A model generated the notes under the pieces. The model did not search any database, had not been told where the DNA came from, and was given only the letters and a program-made list of their open reading frames with translations. From contig JAACMV010000019.1 of the NCBI GenBank assembly GCA_010909725.1, positions 930,001 to 994,000 of the forward strand: 64,000 nt of DNA, read 5' to 3'. Shown here piece after piece: positions 50,362 through 60,126 of this stretch. How positions within the stretch are numbered: the stretch's first letter is position 1; every line of letters begins with the position of its first letter. Position numbers and translations under genes: made by a program. This DNA comes from Picochlorum sp. 'celeri' (Eukaryota > Chlorophyta > Trebouxiophyceae).

Positions 50362-51265
50362 ATGGGAGTGTGTTTCCGTGGGCTCATATCTTTGTGTGGT
50401 GCAGGACTCGTCTACTCCGCGACAGTGACTGCTCAAACATGCTCAACTCCGTATCAGGCCATTTCTGATGAGCCTACCCTGAGTGTTGTCAAGCAAGCCA
50501 TTGATGCAGCGGGTCTCAAGGAGTTTTTGGACGACCCCTCCCTGGATGCCACAATCTTTCTTCCCAACAATGCTGGGATGACGACATTTTTGGAGACTGT
50601 GGATGCCTCCGCTGAAGATCTCCTCGGGTCCGATCGCCTGGAAAACTTTTTGAAAAACCACGTTCATATCGTTGCACACAATGTATCCGATCTCTATGAG
50701 GGTGAAGTCATTGACATGGCGAATGGTGATGAAATCTCCATCAACTTTAAGAAGGAAGATGATCCAAAATACGCAGGTTGCGATGGAAACCATCTTCATA
50801 TTGGATCACACACAAACATTGACTCTGATCCAATAGAGTGTGATATTCAGGCTTGTCAGGTATGCATGCATAACACCTTGCCATGCTTGTTGCATATTGC
50901 ATATTCAGACTTGTTCAGCATTGACTATACACCTTGTTTGTTATTACATATGCAGTCTGTTATTCATATCCTCGATTATCCATTGATCCCCGACGACCCA
51001 GCTCTCCAAGAAGAATTCCCAAAGCTCGTACTGAGCGACATTGGAAACGATGAGGCCACTGACCATGACCATGACCACGATGACGAGGCCTCTATCAGTG
51101 GGGAATCCGTTTCATCATCGGGAAGCGGACTCTTTGGATTTATGAGTGTACGTATTTTGCCATCATGATGTCCATTGCACAAGAGTATCAGCAATCACAT
51201 GGGTCCCTTGACTGCTGCAGGTCACCACACTTATTCTTGCATCCTGTATGATTTCCTTGCATTAA
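50362..51265 (+). CDS. Secreted fasciclin (FAS1) domain protein with GPI-type tail
   Basis: Three exons: 50362-50859, 50956-51147 and 51221-51265. Introns are 96 and 73 nt (GTATGCAT..ATGCAG, GTACGTAT..CTGCAG), phase 0, 244 residues. The N-terminus is a signal peptide (GVCFRGLISLCGAGLVYSA). One FAS1 domain follows: ATIFLPNNAGM, FLKNHVHIVAHN and, across the first splice, CQSVIHILDYPLIPDD, the H2-type end motif. A linker has a His/Asp stretch (DHDHDHDDE) that might bind metal. Exon 3 adds a hydrophobic C-terminus (VTTLILASCMISLH), so the protein probably receives a GPI anchor. FAS1 proteins mediate cell adhesion and cell-wall interactions. The start follows a TTG-opened frame at ATG 50362. Confidence 0.82.
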
Positions 51266-51892
51266 AACTCTCCATGATACGGCAAGTAAGGCTGTATGAG
51301 GTTCCATGTCCTGTTCATATCATTGTCAAATATCCAAAGCATGTGGCATGTAAGACCATTTTCTACTGGATTCCAACAGATAAGGCAAGTACAAGATGCC
51401 TTAGTGACGGCCACAGCATCATATGCCGATTCGGTCGACCAAATCCGCATATTTATTTTACAATAGTCACATTTTTATCAAAATGATTGGGTCAATATCC
51501 TCGTAGAGTTCACGTCTGTCGTCCATCAAGTTTCGGTTGTCAGGACCATCAAACGTCACTCGAGTTCATCTTAGAAGCGGTGCGTAGGGTACTCTGTTGC
51601 CCATGAAAGTGACATGTTAAAGGATTGAATACCTTTTAATGGGTTGTATGCGCATGTGCGCTTCTCAGAAGTCTGTATGCTACGTATGCATGGGCCGGGC
51701 TATCACGAGCATAGATTTTCTCTTTGATCTATCGTGCTCGCAGTCGTATCTGCATGAAATTTTACTATATACAGCATATTAAACCATTATATACCGTGCA
51801 GACGAGGCTAGGATCTCTAATCGAGGAGGCCGACTGGAAACGCTTCTTCTGGACCCCACATTTGATTGCCGCAGTATTTGATTCGGGCCGCG
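51266..51892. other. Intergenic region, 627 bp
   Basis: No gene recognised. TGTAA for the fasciclin gene is at 51349-51353. An acceptor-like ACCGTGCAG near 51800 precedes an open frame entering the MIOX-like gene, so a short upstream exon of that gene cannot be excluded. Confidence 0.4.
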
Positions 51893-52804
51893 ATGATGGG
51901 CTCATTTGCTCCTATAGAGGCACAAGGCTCCGATAATGACCAAGCTTCCTTGGGCCTTCGAGGTCCGAGTCTTGACTTGGACAAAATGATTCAGGATGAT
52001 CATCTGGCAGAGAACCATGCTGCCCAGGAACTTTTATGCCGCCTTAACCACGCTAGGCAGACATTTGATTTCGTTCAAAGACAAGCTAAGAAATTTTCCA
52101 CGTTATCATTAGGAGAAATCGACATTTGGTCTGCACTTGAGAATCTTCAGGACCTTAGAGAGTATGAAGCAGCCCTTTCTGGGAATGAAGCATGTGATCC
52201 AGACATGCCTCTTCTGGAGCATGCATTTCAATGTGCAGAGATTTGTAGACAGAAATTTCCCGAGGATGACTGGATGGCACTTGTCGGCCTCATCCATGGG
52301 CTAGGCAAGTTGTTGGCACATCCAAAATTTGGCAGCCAACCACAGTGGTGCATTTGTGGAGAATCGTTTCCAGTAGGGTGCCGATTTTCCAGCTCAATAT
52401 CCAACGCAAAGTTTTTCCAAGCGAATCCAGATCGGCGGAAAAAGTCATTTGCCACGCCATTGGGTGTTTACAAGCAGAACTGTGGGTTGCAGTCTGTGTA
52501 TATGAGTTGGAGTGGTGCAGAATATTTATACATGGTTTTGGCTCTGAATAAGACAAATTTGCCCCCTGAAGCTTTGTTCATGATTCGTTTTCAAAAATTC
52601 AGGGCGCTGGTAAAGCCTGGGCATCCATACCATGATTTGTTGTCAGAGTCTGACATACAGCTATTGCCCAAGCTCAAGGCATTCATGGATTCCATAGAAT
52701 ATAAGAGGCAGGATATTTCAAATAGTCTTAGTGAAGATGAATTGAAAAACTATTGCAACAGCCTAATTGAGAAGTACATCCCACGCGGGACTCTGCGTTG
52801 GTGA
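51893..52804 (+). CDS. Myo-inositol oxygenase homologue, predicted inactive
   Basis: 303 residues. The fold is clearly MIOX: HARQTFDFVQRQ, LLEHAFQCAEICR, WMALVGLIHGLGKLL, GESFPVGC, GVYKQNCGL, YMSWSGAEY, LPPEALFMIRF, and a typical C-terminus ending LRW. Active MIOX opens myo-inositol to glucuronate with a di-iron centre held by six residues. Here the first two His are kept (residues 110 and 135). The next four are changed: Asp of HD to Gly136, His of WGHD/E to Gly208, His of RFHS/RYHS to Gln234, and Asp of FNK-D to Ile268. It should not bind iron normally, so a non-catalytic or altered role is expected. The frame is intact with ordinary codon use, which argues against a decaying pseudogene. 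First ATG is 51893 (MMG); an upstream exon is possible. Confidence 0.85.
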   Translation: MMGSFAPIEAQGSDNDQASLGLRGPSLDLDKMIQDDHLAENHAAQELLCRLNHARQTFDFVQRQAKKFSTLSLGEIDIWSALENLQDLREYEAALSGNEACDPDMPLLEHAFQCAEICRQKFPEDDWMALVGLIHGLGKLLAHPKFGSQPQWCICGESFPVGCRFSSSISNAKFFQANPDRRKKSFATPLGVYKQNCGLQSVYMSWSGAEYLYMVLALNKTNLPPEALFMIRFQKFRALVKPGHPYHDLLSESDIQLLPKLKAFMDSIEYKRQDISNSLSEDELKNYCNSLIEKYIPRGTLRW

Positions 52805-52906
52805 AATTGAATTTTGATGCATTGATCTCTGAATTTTGTCCAGAATATCACAATTTTCCGTGCATTTGCCGGTTTCTGATACCAATAGAAAAAACATAGA
52901 AGCGGC

Positions 52907-52919
52907 TGTAAAAATTACA
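52907..52919. terminator. Paired poly(A) signals between MIOX-like and CSP41b genes
   Basis: TGTAAAAATTACA holds TGTAA for the plus-strand MIOX-like gene (52907-52911) and for the minus-strand CSP41b gene (52919-52915), 20 nt beyond its stop at 52939. Confidence 0.55.
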
Positions 52920-52938
52920 TATATTCAATTCATTCGCA

Positions 52939-54330
52939 TTATGCCATGGTTGGGACTTTGTAGCCCAACTTTTCCAAAATCATATCATCCGTGGTGAAGT
53001 CAGCCTCCTTTCTGTATGTTCCCCTGGAGAAGTCCTTGTCATAAGAATCTTTCAAACCGTCAACCAATCCGAACTCAGGCTCCCAGTCCAACTCAGCGAC
53101 AGCCTTGTCGATAGAGGCGAAGAAGTGCTGGTCTCTCATTGGGAAGGCCTTGGCCTTTCCAAAGTCAAAGTCCTTTGGATTGTAGTGCACCAGCTCTGGC
53201 TCTGGAGCTCCAGCAGCCTCTGCGCATGCCTTGGCAATACCGTCAAATGTGACAAAGCGGGCTCCTGAGATGTTGTACACCTGGTTGGCAGCCTTTGGAT
53301 TTCCCAGCACCTTGACAAAGGCAACAGCAAGATCCTTCACATGTCCCAACTGGGTGATCTGGATACCAGAGTTTGGCACTGGAATTGGTCTTCCAGCCTT
53401 GATGCGATGGAAGAACCATTCCTCGACTGGGTTGTAGTTCAATGGGCCATAAATGTACACTGGTCGGATGGAGGTGAAGTTGACCCCACGCTCGCGCAAC
53501 AAATTCTCAGTGTTGAGCTTTCCCTTGTGGCGAGAAGCGAAATCAACCTCGTCTTCCTCACGGTGTGGCATCTGATCGCTCTTCATGTATACTCCAGCAG
53601 AGGAGCAGAAGATGTACTGTTCAATGTCTGGAAGTGCATCCAAAATTGGCTCAGCATCCTCAGCCTCACGTCCATTCATATCATACACAACCTGGAATCC
53701 TTGGCCAGAAAGTGCAGCCTTCATAGCATCATTATCCTTTCTGTCGCATGCAATATGCTTCACGGCTGATGCATACTTCTCGTAGGACTCATCAGTATCA
53801 TCTGGAATCTTTGATGTGACTGGAGACTTTCCTCGTGTCAAGAGAGTAACCTCGTGACCCTGCTCCACAAGCATTCTTGCAAGATACACTCCGATGAAGC
53901 GAGTTCCTCCGAGCATCAAAATCTTCTTGGGAGCCACATCGGCCGAGGCTGCTACCACAGGGGTGACCGTTCCTGCAGAAGCTGAGACACTCACTCCACT
54001 GCGAGAGGAAACCTGACTCACATTCTGCACACCATTCAATCAAAATATTCATTAAATTCAAGATAAAAAACAAGATTTGACGCCCAATCCCTCTTTGGAT
54101 CCAAAGAAAAACAGAGAGATTGTTCTCACATGTCTACTACTACCACATGTATGTGGCCTCAAAAACCCTCGGATTTTCAGAGGGGCAGCGCTTTCAATTC
54201 AACATACCGAGAGTTTCTTTGCTTGCTCAGTCATCAGAGTACGCCCAGCAGCCTTGCTCTGTCGTACCAAGCCAGAGTTGGGTACTCTGACACCACATGT
54301 GGTTGTTCTTGTGCATCTGGAAGCCATCAT
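52939..54330 (-). CDS. CSP41b: Chloroplast stem-loop RNA-binding protein CSP41b
   Basis: Two exons, 54330-54208 and 54024-52939, with a 183-nt intron (GTATGTTG..GTGTGCAG), phase 0, 402 residues. Exon 1 encodes a chloroplast transit peptide (MMASRCTRTTTCGVRVPN and on). The mature part is an atypical short-chain dehydrogenase: Rossmann motif ILMLGGTRFIG, then LLTRGKSP, DMNGREAEDAEP and the long, nearly plant-identical stretch through PVYIYGPLNYNPVEEWFFH and IPVPNSGIQITQLGHVKDLA. CSP41b binds and stabilises plastid ribosomal and messenger RNAs. It shares a 177-bp promoter region with the divergent HAT-repeat gene, also predicted to act on plastid RNA. Confidence 0.95.
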
Positions 54331-54507
54331 GATTCGTTTCCTCAGGACACTGTCGTGATGTATGTAAATACTCAGATAAAATATGCCACTTGCGAGAGAA
54401 TCACGCCACCACATGGTCATTCCAGTAGTAGTACTTCCATGACCTCAGCCAGATAAGATGAGAGATCTAGATCTCTAATAAGATCTGAGATCTGGTCGCG
54501 ACACGCC
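54331..54507. promoter_or_regulatory. Bidirectional promoter of CSP41b (-) and HAT-repeat gene (+)
   Basis: 177 bp between start codons. The right part holds a perfect 16-bp palindrome AGAGATCTAGATCTCT (54461-54476) and four copies of AGATCT within 54463-54493. AGATCT resembles the core bound by plant GARP factors (GLK and type-B response regulators); that assignment is inference. Confidence 0.6.
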
Positions 54508-56265
54508 ATGCCAAGCTTGTGGAAGAAAAGTAGCAGTCCAGCCGACTCTATCAGACGTAAAATAAACTACAGTAGGCTTACAACATTTGCTACTCGCGTA
54601 GGAAGAGCTAGAGTGACGTGCTGGGTCCGCATGTTTGGAAGTCACAAAGGCGGTCTCCGACCTGTCATCGTTCCTCGACATGGTAGTGTATTGGAAGTCG
54701 TAATTAACTTTAGGAATAAGTCAATTAATGCCTCAAACATTGGATGTGGCCATGAGAGGCAACTGCACCATGCTTGGTTGAGTGGGCGAAACTCCTCTAC
54801 CCTCTCTCTGATATGCTATAGTGCACCTCAGGAAGACAATAATGGCGTGTATATGGTTGACGAGTACGATGAGAGAGAAGAAAGTCTGCCAAGCACCAAG
54901 CCTATGCGTAAGAAGCCCTTGAAGATAAACCTGGATTTGGCTCTCTACAGAGCACGTCAGTTGCGGATTCAGTCCAACAGGGTGTCAAATCCAAACGATA
55001 GAGCAAAACTGTCGCGCGAGGCTGAGAGTAGTTTGCGACAATGCATTGATATGGATCCCGAAGATGGGAGGGCATATGTTATACTTGGCAAGATTTTGGT
55101 TCAGAAGCGGCGGTATGATGAAGCAGAGGCCCTGTATGATTCTGGGTGTGCTGCCACTCGTGGAGTGAATCCCTTCCTCTGGACATCATGGGCCAATCTA
55201 GCTGTAAAACGAGGAAATGTGTCACTGGCAAGAAAGTTGTTTGATGCGGCGATTGTTGCAGATTCTCGTCATGCTGCTGCGTATCATGGATGGGGTCTAT
55301 TAGAGAAGGCACAAGGCAATTTTGCACGAGCAAGGGATATTTGGATTCGTGGTATCGATGCGACTCGCCCAGATGGCAGCCCATATCTTTTCCAATCATT
55401 AGCGGTGCTTGCAGTGGACCTGAATAAGTCGGATGAAGCTCGCAGGTGGTTTCGTGAAGGCACACTGGCAACTCGTGGTCGAGACAGCCATGCCATATGG
55501 CATGCATGGGCATGTATGGAAGTGAGACTTGGGAGCGATGAAAACATTATTAGACAGCTGTTTGAGAAGGGACTGCAAGCATCTCCAAGAAGTAGGTATA
55601 CATTCTTGTCGTGGGCTCTTTGGGAAAAGAATTTGGGGAATATTAACTATGCAAGAGAATTGTTTAGAAAGGGTACTGCAATGAATCGCTCTGATGCAGC
55701 ACTGCCACAGGCATGGGCTCTTATGGAAGAATCTCAGGGAAATTTAGATGAAGCTAGGAGACTGTTTAAGAAAGCCTCGAGGGCTGATCCAAAGCATCTG
55801 TATGTGTGGCAAGCATGGGGATGTATGGAGCAGCGCGCTGGAAATGTAGATGACGCTAGAGAATTGTTCCAGCAGGGCGTGTGGGCCGCCACCCCCCGTG
55901 CAAAAGATACATCATTGATTTTCCAGGCCTGGGCATTATTGGAGCAAGACCAGGGGAATATTGAGCTTGCCCGGGAGTTGTTCAAATGTGCTGTAAAGGC
56001 AGATGCATCATCAGAACCGTCATGGCTGGCATGGGCACAGATGGAAGAAGAACAAGGCTTGTACAATAGAGCTGCAGAGCTGAGGAACTTTAGCATGCAG
56101 GAGAAACAGATTGTTCAGCTACCAGCAAACTTTTCCACACTGAAAGCAAAGAGCCGCCAGGATAGCTTCCTAGGCCCATTTTTCACCCAATTAGGAAAAT
56201 GGATGGATCGCTATGAAAATGCGTCAAAAACGAAAGAACAGAATGAGGGATTTACTAATACATGA
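54508..56265 (+). CDS. HAT-repeat plastid RNA protein, Mbb1/HCF107-like
   Basis: 585 residues, single exon. The first ~110 are basic and Ser-rich, with no acidic patch, consistent with a transit peptide. From about residue 150, at least nine ~34-residue helical repeats follow with W/A spacing, for example AAYHGWGLLEKAQGNFARARDIW, LPQAWALMEESQGNLDEARRLF and VWQAWGCMEQRAGNVDDARELF, each broken here for description. This is the half-a-TPR array of Chlamydomonas Mbb1 and plant HCF107, which bind the psbB/psbH 5' region, block exonucleases and allow translation. The ending SFLGPFFTQLGKWM is typical of the group. AGATCT-rich palindromes flank the gene on both sides, and TGTAA lies at 56271-56275. 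Confidence 0.88.
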   Translation: MPSLWKKSSSPADSIRRKINYSRLTTFATRVGRARVTCWVRMFGSHKGGLRPVIVPRHGSVLEVVINFRNKSINASNIGCGHERQLHHAWLSGRNSSTLSLICYSAPQEDNNGVYMVDEYDEREESLPSTKPMRKKPLKINLDLALYRARQLRIQSNRVSNPNDRAKLSREAESSLRQCIDMDPEDGRAYVILGKILVQKRRYDEAEALYDSGCAATRGVNPFLWTSWANLAVKRGNVSLARKLFDAAIVADSRHAAAYHGWGLLEKAQGNFARARDIWIRGIDATRPDGSPYLFQSLAVLAVDLNKSDEARRWFREGTLATRGRDSHAIWHAWACMEVRLGSDENIIRQLFEKGLQASPRSRYTFLSWALWEKNLGNINYARELFRKGTAMNRSDAALPQAWALMEESQGNLDEARRLFKKASRADPKHLYVWQAWGCMEQRAGNVDDARELFQQGVWAATPRAKDTSLIFQAWALLEQDQGNIELARELFKCAVKADASSEPSWLAWAQMEEEQGLYNRAAELRNFSMQEKQIVQLPANFSTLKAKSRQDSFLGPFFTQLGKWMDRYENASKTKEQNEGFTNT

Positions 56266-56305
56266 TGATGTGTAATATCATAATGATGCTGTACTGTTTC
56301 CTGTT

Positions 56306-56384
56306 TGGCACAGATCTGTGCCATCATCTAGATGATGTCTCTAGGGAGGCAGATCTACAGATCTGAGTGCCCACTCACTCAGAT
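56306..56384. repeat. Cluster of perfect palindromes downstream of the HAT-repeat gene
   Basis: Three palindromes in 79 bp: TGGCACAGATCTGTGCCA (56306-56323), CATCATCTAGATGATG (56322-56337, overlapping the first by two bases) and ATCTGAGTG / CACTCAGAT with a 6-nt loop (56361-56384). Three AGATCT hexamers are included. The cluster lies 40 bp beyond the HAT stop and 90 bp before the next gene, so it could serve the next promoter. Confidence 0.75.
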
Positions 56385-56474
56385 GTGCGAACAGATTTAA
56401 ATTTGAATTACTCCACTCTGATTAGCGGCTGTCGGTTCTGAGATTACGCTGCATAAATATTTATTTTTGATAAA

Positions 56475-57456
56475 ATGCCGGAAAGTGGTATCAACGTGCG
56501 ACTTTGTTTCAAACTAACGGATGAACTGGAGAGCAAGACAAACTCTTGGAATAGCTTTCTCACTCAGATTTTGCCAACGGATGCGCTATCAGACGTCATC
56601 TGCTTGCAAGATGAGATTGTGACTATCAAAAATACAAAGATTGGGCCTTATCTAGACGCACCGGGGACTCGTATCACCGAGGTGAGATGCTTTGCATATT
56701 TTGGCTTGGCACGGCCTATTTAAAGACTCGCGTATTGCAATGCTGTTGCAGATTCTTTTAAATGATTCACATGGGCAAGTTGTTCAACTTGGGCCAAACA
56801 ATGCTGCCCTAATCGATATGAAGACCTTGTTAGAATTGAATGGCAGCAACCTTCTAAGACTGGATGTGAGTTTCAAGGTTGCGTCTTTTCTGGAGGAGAA
56901 TGATCAGGGACAAGAAAGCGCTCGTATACAAGCTACTAGAGCAGTCGTGAAGGAAGAAAATGAAATACAACCTGACGTTGAGCAGACTTTGCGGACGAAG
57001 AGTCATCGCAATGGATTGCCCGAGCCAAGACCAAATACTAGCGGCAGGAACAAACTTTGGAATACTTTGCTGGACTTTTGTGAACAAAACCTCGCCACAT
57101 ATCCAAAGAGCATGAGCCAGTCTTATGCAGAAGAGTCTTTTGAAGACATAGTTGACATTTTATGGGCATTAAATCACCTGGATTGTGGAACAGAATCTTG
57201 GAAACTGCAGCCACCACGTGAGCTGGACTTGTTCCTTGGGTTTGATTGTCAAGGCGGCAGGGGACGTAGAAGGAAAAGAAAGCGTGACGCCATGACTAAA
57301 GAAAATTTGTCAGCCATCTTTGAGAAACTTTATCGTTTCCTGGCTGCCACACGCGTTGCAGCCCATGGCCCAGCCTTGCATAGATTTCTTCATGATCTTT
57401 ACAGATCAATACATGCCCAATTAGTAGACGGTATAGAAGTGAGCAGTACGAATTGA
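56475..57456 (+). CDS. Hypothetical protein
   Basis: Two exons, 56475-56681 and 56752-57456, with a 70-nt intron (GTGAGATG..TTGCAG), phase 0, 303 residues. I do not recognise the family. The N-terminal ~110 residues look like a small beta-rich domain (VRLCFKLTDEL, IVTIKNTKIGPYLD, VVQLGPNNAALID). The middle is acidic and variable, and a basic RGRRRKRKRD block at about residue 240 could be a nuclear localisation signal. The C-terminus is helical (LSAIFEKLYRFLAATRVAAH). Intron phase and codon use support a real gene. The stop is 43 bp from the convergent SWT1-like gene. Confidence 0.6.
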
Positions 57457-57499
57457 TGTGGGTTTGGAAGGCGATCATATGGACTAATGAGGGCGCATA

Positions 57500-59335
57500 T
57501 CATTGAGCATGAATAAAACTATTGATACTAGAAATGCTATCTTCTATGGCCTTCTTGGCTTGGCCAAGGGAGACAAAGTTTGGAACTGTTGCAGGATCCG
57601 GTGCCTCGCCATCAAATGGTTTACTGAATGCTGCCTGTGAGGCATGCAAGAGCCTCATCACAATCAATACACAGTCATGCGCATGTGCTTCAAATGCCCG
57701 AAAGTGTAAATATCGTAGCAACACCTTTGCATCCTGGGTCAAGTTTCGATCAAATATATGCCAAAATGTTGTTGAATGCCGTATCATTACCTTTAACACC
57801 TGTGGTGCTTCCCATGGTGGTTTGAGTTCATCCTCGAGGAGTTCCTCCCACATATCCCCTAGATCTTGCTGTCTAAAATACATGACGACTGTCCCTAAAC
57901 CATGTGCTATTGCGTCGATGATAAGCATGTGGAGATCATGCATGGACAGGACATGAGGTGGAGATTGCACAGCCTGAACAACCACAGAACTTCTTGGTTC
58001 CTCCACATGTTTCGTGTCCACCACACGACTAAGAAGCTGTTCCATTTCATGAACCCCGGTATTACCCTTGTTCGTTACGTCACTCTGTCCAGGCATCGAG
58101 ATGCTGTGCTCTACTTCAATCTTTTCCACAAGCTTCTTACCATTTGTAGCAAACTCTACAGCTTTAATACAATTCAATCCATTGGCTGTTGCTCTCATTT
58201 GAAGCCCTTGATCATTAGAAACCAATGTAATACACGCTTTGTGGCCTTTTTTCCGCATATTCTGCACCAGAGTCTGCTCAAAATACATGCACGTTTGCAT
58301 GATGAAATCATCATTTCTCAGGCTCTGTCTCTGATCCGGAAGTGATACCGTATTGACGGCAGTCGTATGACTTTTTGCACTCTGAATAAATAAAAACGAA
58401 TCTCGCTGTGAATTCAACGTGTTGATTCGTTTGATGGCATACATGGCTGCCTCTCTATTCCTTCCTTCCTTCAAATGATCCAATTCATTCAGCACAACCC
58501 ATGGCACAATAACCATCAGCTCATATGATGAACTAGAACTCAGCATTTCTTGAAACGCCCGCTCTAAAAATGAAAAATGACTCAGCAGTACATTGGTATC
58601 CAACACAGCAACAAGATGCATAACAGTCCCATCATCCCATGCAACTTCAACTGCATCGTAATCCATTGGAGCAACCCCTCCACCAAACCCTCCTGTCACA
58701 GCCTCCGTACCACCAACCGACCCATCATCATGTTTTTGTACAACCTCAACATACGACGTGCGAAGCTGGGCCACATCCTGCACTGTCGCTTCCCATTCCA
58801 TACCATCCACACCTTTCTGCCCTGGCACACCAGTCGAATCAGAATGCTCCACATATTCCAAAATCCACACTGGAACCCAAACTCGAATCACTGGATTCTC
58901 ATATAACATGGCCATTTTCGACTCAAAATACCCCTTGTGGTACCATGCCAGCATTTTGGCGTGCCTATAGGGCCCATGCTGCTTCCCTTTCGGATCCAAA
59001 TAACTCCATGCAGATGCATCCGTTGGCTCCACCCCAGTCAAATCTTCCAAAAACGCCTTCATACTATCAGCAGCAGCCTGTCTATTGGGTCCCATCACGA
59101 TGATCTTCCTCCCCAAATGATCCGAGAAGAATTTGTCTTGCAACCATAAGACTCCCCCACTTCCAAACTGACTATGCGTCCCAAGCGACCCAAACAACGA
59201 GCGCACCTGAGCCAAACAATAATGATAACAATAGCAATTACATCATGCAGTTCTATATTAATCTGTGTGATATGTATGTATATTGACAACACGCACCGCT
59301 CTCTCAGGAACCGAAATGTGCCCCTGAATTTGCAT
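57500..59335 (-). CDS. SWT1-like PIN-domain ribonuclease fused to a GYF-like domain
   Basis: Two exons, 59335-59297 and 59206-57500, with a 90-nt intron (GTGCGTG..GGCTCAG), phase 0, 581 residues. The longer frame alone opens with TTG at the acceptor, which led to exon 1. A GYF-like domain sits at about residues 80-115 (WSYLDPKGKQHGPY, then MLAWYHKGYF). The PIN domain begins near residue 212 (VAVLDTNVLLSH, Asp216) with VPWVVLNELDHLK (Glu254), NDDFIMQ and VSNDQGLQ supplying the other acidic residues, so nuclease activity is plausible. The C-terminal ~180 residues resemble the helical end of SWT1, an endonuclease that destroys defective nuclear mRNPs. GYF domains bind proline-rich partners. The combination is unusual to me. 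Confidence 0.78.
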
Positions 59336-59625
59336 TCAATTGAACCAAGGATCCGTTCCGAAAATAAACAAGCAGCTCTATAATTTACATAGATGAATAA
59401 ATATGTTTTATCTAAGGGCGTTATTACAGCGAGCATCCAGGAATCCCTCAGTACCGTTTAAAAAAGAAAAGAGGAATTCTGGACACCTCAGCACTCCATC
59501 AGATGCTGTGATGGACACCATTGCTTTATCAATGCTGCATACCAAGGCTGCTGATAAGCATATATACATACCCTTCATTGGTATCCATATCTACTCGCCT
59601 GTTTCTTGTGTCCCAACACCCATTA

Positions 59626-60126
59626 TTATTGTTGCCTGGCAGTCTCCCCAGGCTTTTGTTGTTTATCAGATTCTAGCAACAGTGCCAGCTCCCTCAGGTT
59701 TGATGACAGCTTCTTCTGATACCTACACACATTTGATTCATAGATGACTGTACAGTTGATGAACGAACCCCATTCATCACAGAGTGACAAGACACAGTAG
59801 CAGTCAAAAATACCCACGTTACACAGTCCTTCAATGAGTTGACATTCTGCCTCTCATTAATCGCCTCCAAAAGCATTGAGTTCTCTTCTAATTTCTATAT
59901 CCAACAGAGCATGCGTGTGTCAGCAAGGCCATACCAATTGAGGGGGCATTATTCAAATTCAAAACAAAATTCAAACCACCCGAATCTCCGCCCAGAGAAA
60001 GCATACCTGCTGGATCTCTCTTGTTGTTAAAATTTTAGCTGGACTTTGAGGAACAGTGTCTCCTGCATGTCCCCCCTCCGCTGCTTGTGCTGATACAGGA
60101 GGTGTAGGCACCCCGCCTTGATCCAT
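59626..60126 (-). CDS. Minimal SSXT/GIF (SS18-like) transcription coactivator
   Basis: Three exons: 60126-60007, 59894-59825 and 59747-59626. Introns are 112 and 77 nt (donors GTATGCTT and GTGTAACG, acceptors ATATAG and TACAG); the sum is 312 nt (103 residues). The joined sequence LTTREIQQKLEENSMLLEAINERQN, split across the splice after QQ, followed by CRYQKKLSSNLRELALL, matches the SSXT/SNH domain (IQ--L-EN--L--AI--QN, then Y--KL--NL--LA). In plants these GIF/AN3 proteins bridge GRF factors to SWI/SNF remodellers. The usual Gln/Gly-rich C-terminal activation tail is absent, leaving only a short LLESDKQQKPGE end. The second junction inserts about six residues compared with relatives, so that splice site is the weakest part. 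Confidence 0.72.
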
